In this document: piece after piece, positions 40,040-41,784 of the stretch
Layout of the letters: every line of letters begins with the position of its first letter
Numbering within the stretch: the first letter of the stretch is position 1
DNA from: Bacillota bacterium
Lineage (GTDB): Bacteria > Bacillota > Clostridia > Lachnospirales > Lachnospiraceae
DNA: 41,784 bases
Assembly: GCA_023423335.1 (NCBI GenBank)
Contig: JAFAFU010000036.1
Span: forward strand, 1 to 41,784
Direction: 5' to 3'
Notes under the pieces: generated by a model
Told to the model about the DNA's origin: nothing
The model's input: only the letters and a program-made list of their open reading frames with translations
The model's database searches: none
Translations under genes and position numbers: made by a program

Positions 40040-41784
40040 ATGTTGAAACCCGGTATGTTTATCAGTGATCGGTACGAAATAATTGACAATGTCGGTTCCG
40101 GCGGTATGGCTGATGTCTACAAGGCAAAGGACCAGAGATTGAATCGTTTTGTTGCGATTAAGGTATTAAAACCGGAGTATTCCAGTGATAAAAGCTTTGT
40201 AAACAAATTCAGGGGAGAAGCACAATCCGCTGCAGGATTGTCCCATCCCAATATTGTTAATGTGTATGATGTCGGTGATGACAGCGGTCTTCATTACATT
40301 GTGATGGAGCTGGTGGAAGGTATTACACTGAAGCGCTTTATAGAGAAAAAAGGCAAACTGGAAGTCAAGGAAGCGGTAGGAATTTCGATACAGATCGCAC
40401 AGGGTATGGAAGCTGCCCATGATAACCATATCATTCACAGGGATATCAAACCCCAAAATATCATAATATCAAGAGACGGCAAGGTGAAGGTTACGGATTT
40501 TGGTATCGCTAAGGCAACGAACTCCAATACCATTACCTCCAATGCCATGGGCTCAGTACATTATTTATCTCCGGAGCAGGCCAGAGGCGGCTACAGTGAC
40601 GAGAAGAGCGATATCTATTCCCTGGGCGTCACACTCTATGAGATGCTGTCCGGTAAGGTTCCTTTCGCAGGGGATAATACGGTTTCTGTTGCACTTCTTC
40701 ATATCCAGGGCGAGGCAATGCCCCTTCGGGAGCTGGATCCGAGTATCCCGGTCAGCGTGGATAAGATTGTAATGAAATGTATGCAGAAACGGCCGGAGAG
40801 AAGATATCATTCTGCCTCCGAGCTGATTATGGATCTTAAGAGGGCAATCACCAATCCGGATGGGGACTTTGTACAGATTCCCGCATTTGTGGCAAGTGAT
40901 TCTCCTACAATAAATATTTCCGATGATTTGGGAAAAATCAAAAACGGCGCGTACCTGGATGAAGGAATGACCGGTAAGAAGAATATCAATACCTTTTCCC
41001 AGGAAGATGATGAAGAACTGGATACCGTAGATTCCAAGTTTGATAAATTTTTTGCCGTAGGAACAATTGTCGCTATCATCGTATTAGCCGTAGTGATCAT
41101 CGGCGTAGTCGTATGGTTTTTCTTCCCCAAGGGCGAAGCAAGAGACGGCGGTAAACCAACACCGACGGTTACGGTAGCTCCTACCGATGCGCCGTCCATA
41201 TCTCCGACTCCGGAAGTGACTCCTGCCGCCGGTACCTATAAGTTCCCGGCAGTTCTCGGTTATACGAAGGAGGATGCGGAAGCGACCATTAAGGCAAAGG
41301 ATCCAGATGCATTTATTACCTGGAAGGAAGATTTCTCAGATGATTATGAAAAGGGCTATGTAATGTCGCAATATCCTGCTGCTGACAGGGATGCCGCTTT
41401 TGGTTCTGATGTTATCATCTATATTAGCACCGGACCTAAGTCCTTTACCATTCCTTATGTGTACTTCCTGACGGAAGCCCAGGCAGAAAAGAAGCTTAGG
41501 GATGCAGGTCTGAAGACAAAAGTGGATTATATTAACAGCAGTGAGATCGAGACCGGCAAGGTTATCGAGACCAATCCTCCGAAGGATACTCTGGTGGTTG
41601 TGGGAGAGGAAGTTACTATCTTTGTAAGTATAGGACCGGAAATAATCACAGTTCCATCCTTAATCGGCAAGACGGTTGAGCAGGCAAAGGCACTTCTGAC
41701 CGGATTGGGTCTGGTATTAGGAACTCCCAGCTATGAATCCTCTGAAGTTTATCCGGCGGGCCAAATTACGTATCAGTCCAATAC
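40040..41784 (+). CDS. prkC: PASTA-domain serine/threonine kinase PrkC, truncated by window end
   Basis: A membrane kinase that senses peptidoglycan. The frame starts at ATG 40040 (GAGGTGAGAG upstream) and is still open at the right edge after 581 codons. The kinase domain has the glycine loop GSGGMADVY, Lys41 in VAIKVLK, HRD with Asp135, and DFG with Asp153. A linker follows, then a transmembrane segment near residues 338-360, then a Pro/Thr-rich stretch and three PASTA repeats (about 392-465, 466-533, and one running off the end). A long antisense frame exists opposite the kinase domain but has no gene-like features. Confidence 0.95.
   Translation, partial: MLKPGMFISDRYEIIDNVGSGGMADVYKAKDQRLNRFVAIKVLKPEYSSDKSFVNKFRGEAQSAAGLSHPNIVNVYDVGDDSGLHYIVMELVEGITLKRFIEKKGKLEVKEAVGISIQIAQGMEAAHDNHIIHRDIKPQNIIISRDGKVKVTDFGIAKATNSNTITSNAMGSVHYLSPEQARGGYSDEKSDIYSLGVTLYEMLSGKVPFAGDNTVSVALLHIQGEAMPLRELDPSIPVSVDKIVMKCMQKRPERRYHSASELIMDLKRAITNPDGDFVQIPAFVASDSPTINISDDLGKIKNGAYLDEGMTGKKNINTFSQEDDEELDTVDSKFDKFFAVGTIVAIIVLAVVIIGVVVWFFFPKGEARDGGKPTPTVTVAPTDAPSISPTPEVTPAAGTYKFPAVLGYTKEDAEATIKAKDPDAFITWKEDFSDDYEKGYVMSQYPAADRDAAFGSDVIIYISTGPKSFTIPYVYFLTEAQAEKKLRDAGLKTKVDYINSSEIETGKVIETNPPKDTLVVVGEEVTIFVSIGPEIITVPSLIGKTVEQAKALLTGLGLVLGTPSYESSEVYPAGQITYQSN

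Noticed and set aside
1..41784. CRISPR arrays, tRNA or rRNA genes, prophage or transposase genes
   Set aside because: I looked for regularly spaced repeats, cloverleaf-like segments and transposase or phage protein motifs and saw none.

Overview
The window looks like a chromosomal segment of a Gram-positive, spore-forming-type anaerobe of the Lachnospiraceae (Clostridium cluster XIVa). The basis is the Firmicute-type cluster murE-priA-def-fmt-yugP-like-rsmB-rlmN-stp-prkC, strong AGGAGG-type ribosome binding sites with several TTG and GTG starts, a MurE with a DNPR motif, comEA/comEC, and cell-wall-anchored proteins with a PKTG-type sorting motif. This assignment is an inference from gene content; no rRNA or tRNA gene is present to test it. 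I see no CRISPR array, prophage or intact insertion sequence.

Layout. 1-1300: end of a sugar ABC transporter operon (ATPase tail and permease). 1381-3707: a small orphan gene, then asnA and a histidine phosphatase. 3751-9171: mostly minus-strand housekeeping and accessory genes (aldo/keto reductase, two convergent HAD phosphatases, an NAD-dependent epimerase, a small membrane protein, a GNAT acetyltransferase, the manganese exporter mntP). 9468-15344: plus-strand degV, a TIM-barrel isomerase, a TrmH-type rRNA methylase, an MFS transporter, a glycerophosphodiesterase and an alpha/beta hydrolase. 15440-17116: two paralogous secreted, wall-anchored proteins. 17360-23028: arginine biosynthesis (argG on minus; argJ, argB, argD on plus) with maf between, followed by a small DMT transporter. 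23769-30344: comEA, a response regulator, a histidine kinase, a GerMN lipoprotein and comEC. 30567-41784: the conserved cell-wall, translation and signalling cluster, ending inside prkC.

How genes work together: ArgJ, ArgB, ArgD and ArgG supply four steps of arginine synthesis (argC, argF and argH are not here). PriA restarts replication forks; Def and Fmt handle formyl-methionine; RsmB and RlmN modify rRNA; Stp and PrkC form the phosphatase/kinase pair that monitors the wall that MurE helps build. The kinase, regulator and GerMN lipoprotein form a three-gene signalling unit placed between the two DNA-uptake genes.

Less explained by known genes: a 211-bp near-complete palindrome (27649-27859) immediately before comEC; a GCCGCC/GGCGGC hairpin directly upstream of the ribosome binding site of three genes, two of them arginine genes; a structured stretch before the TrmH-family gene (11279-11396); a promoter plus folded leader before murE; and the tandem PKTG-anchored protein pair, conserved at both ends and divergent in the middle.
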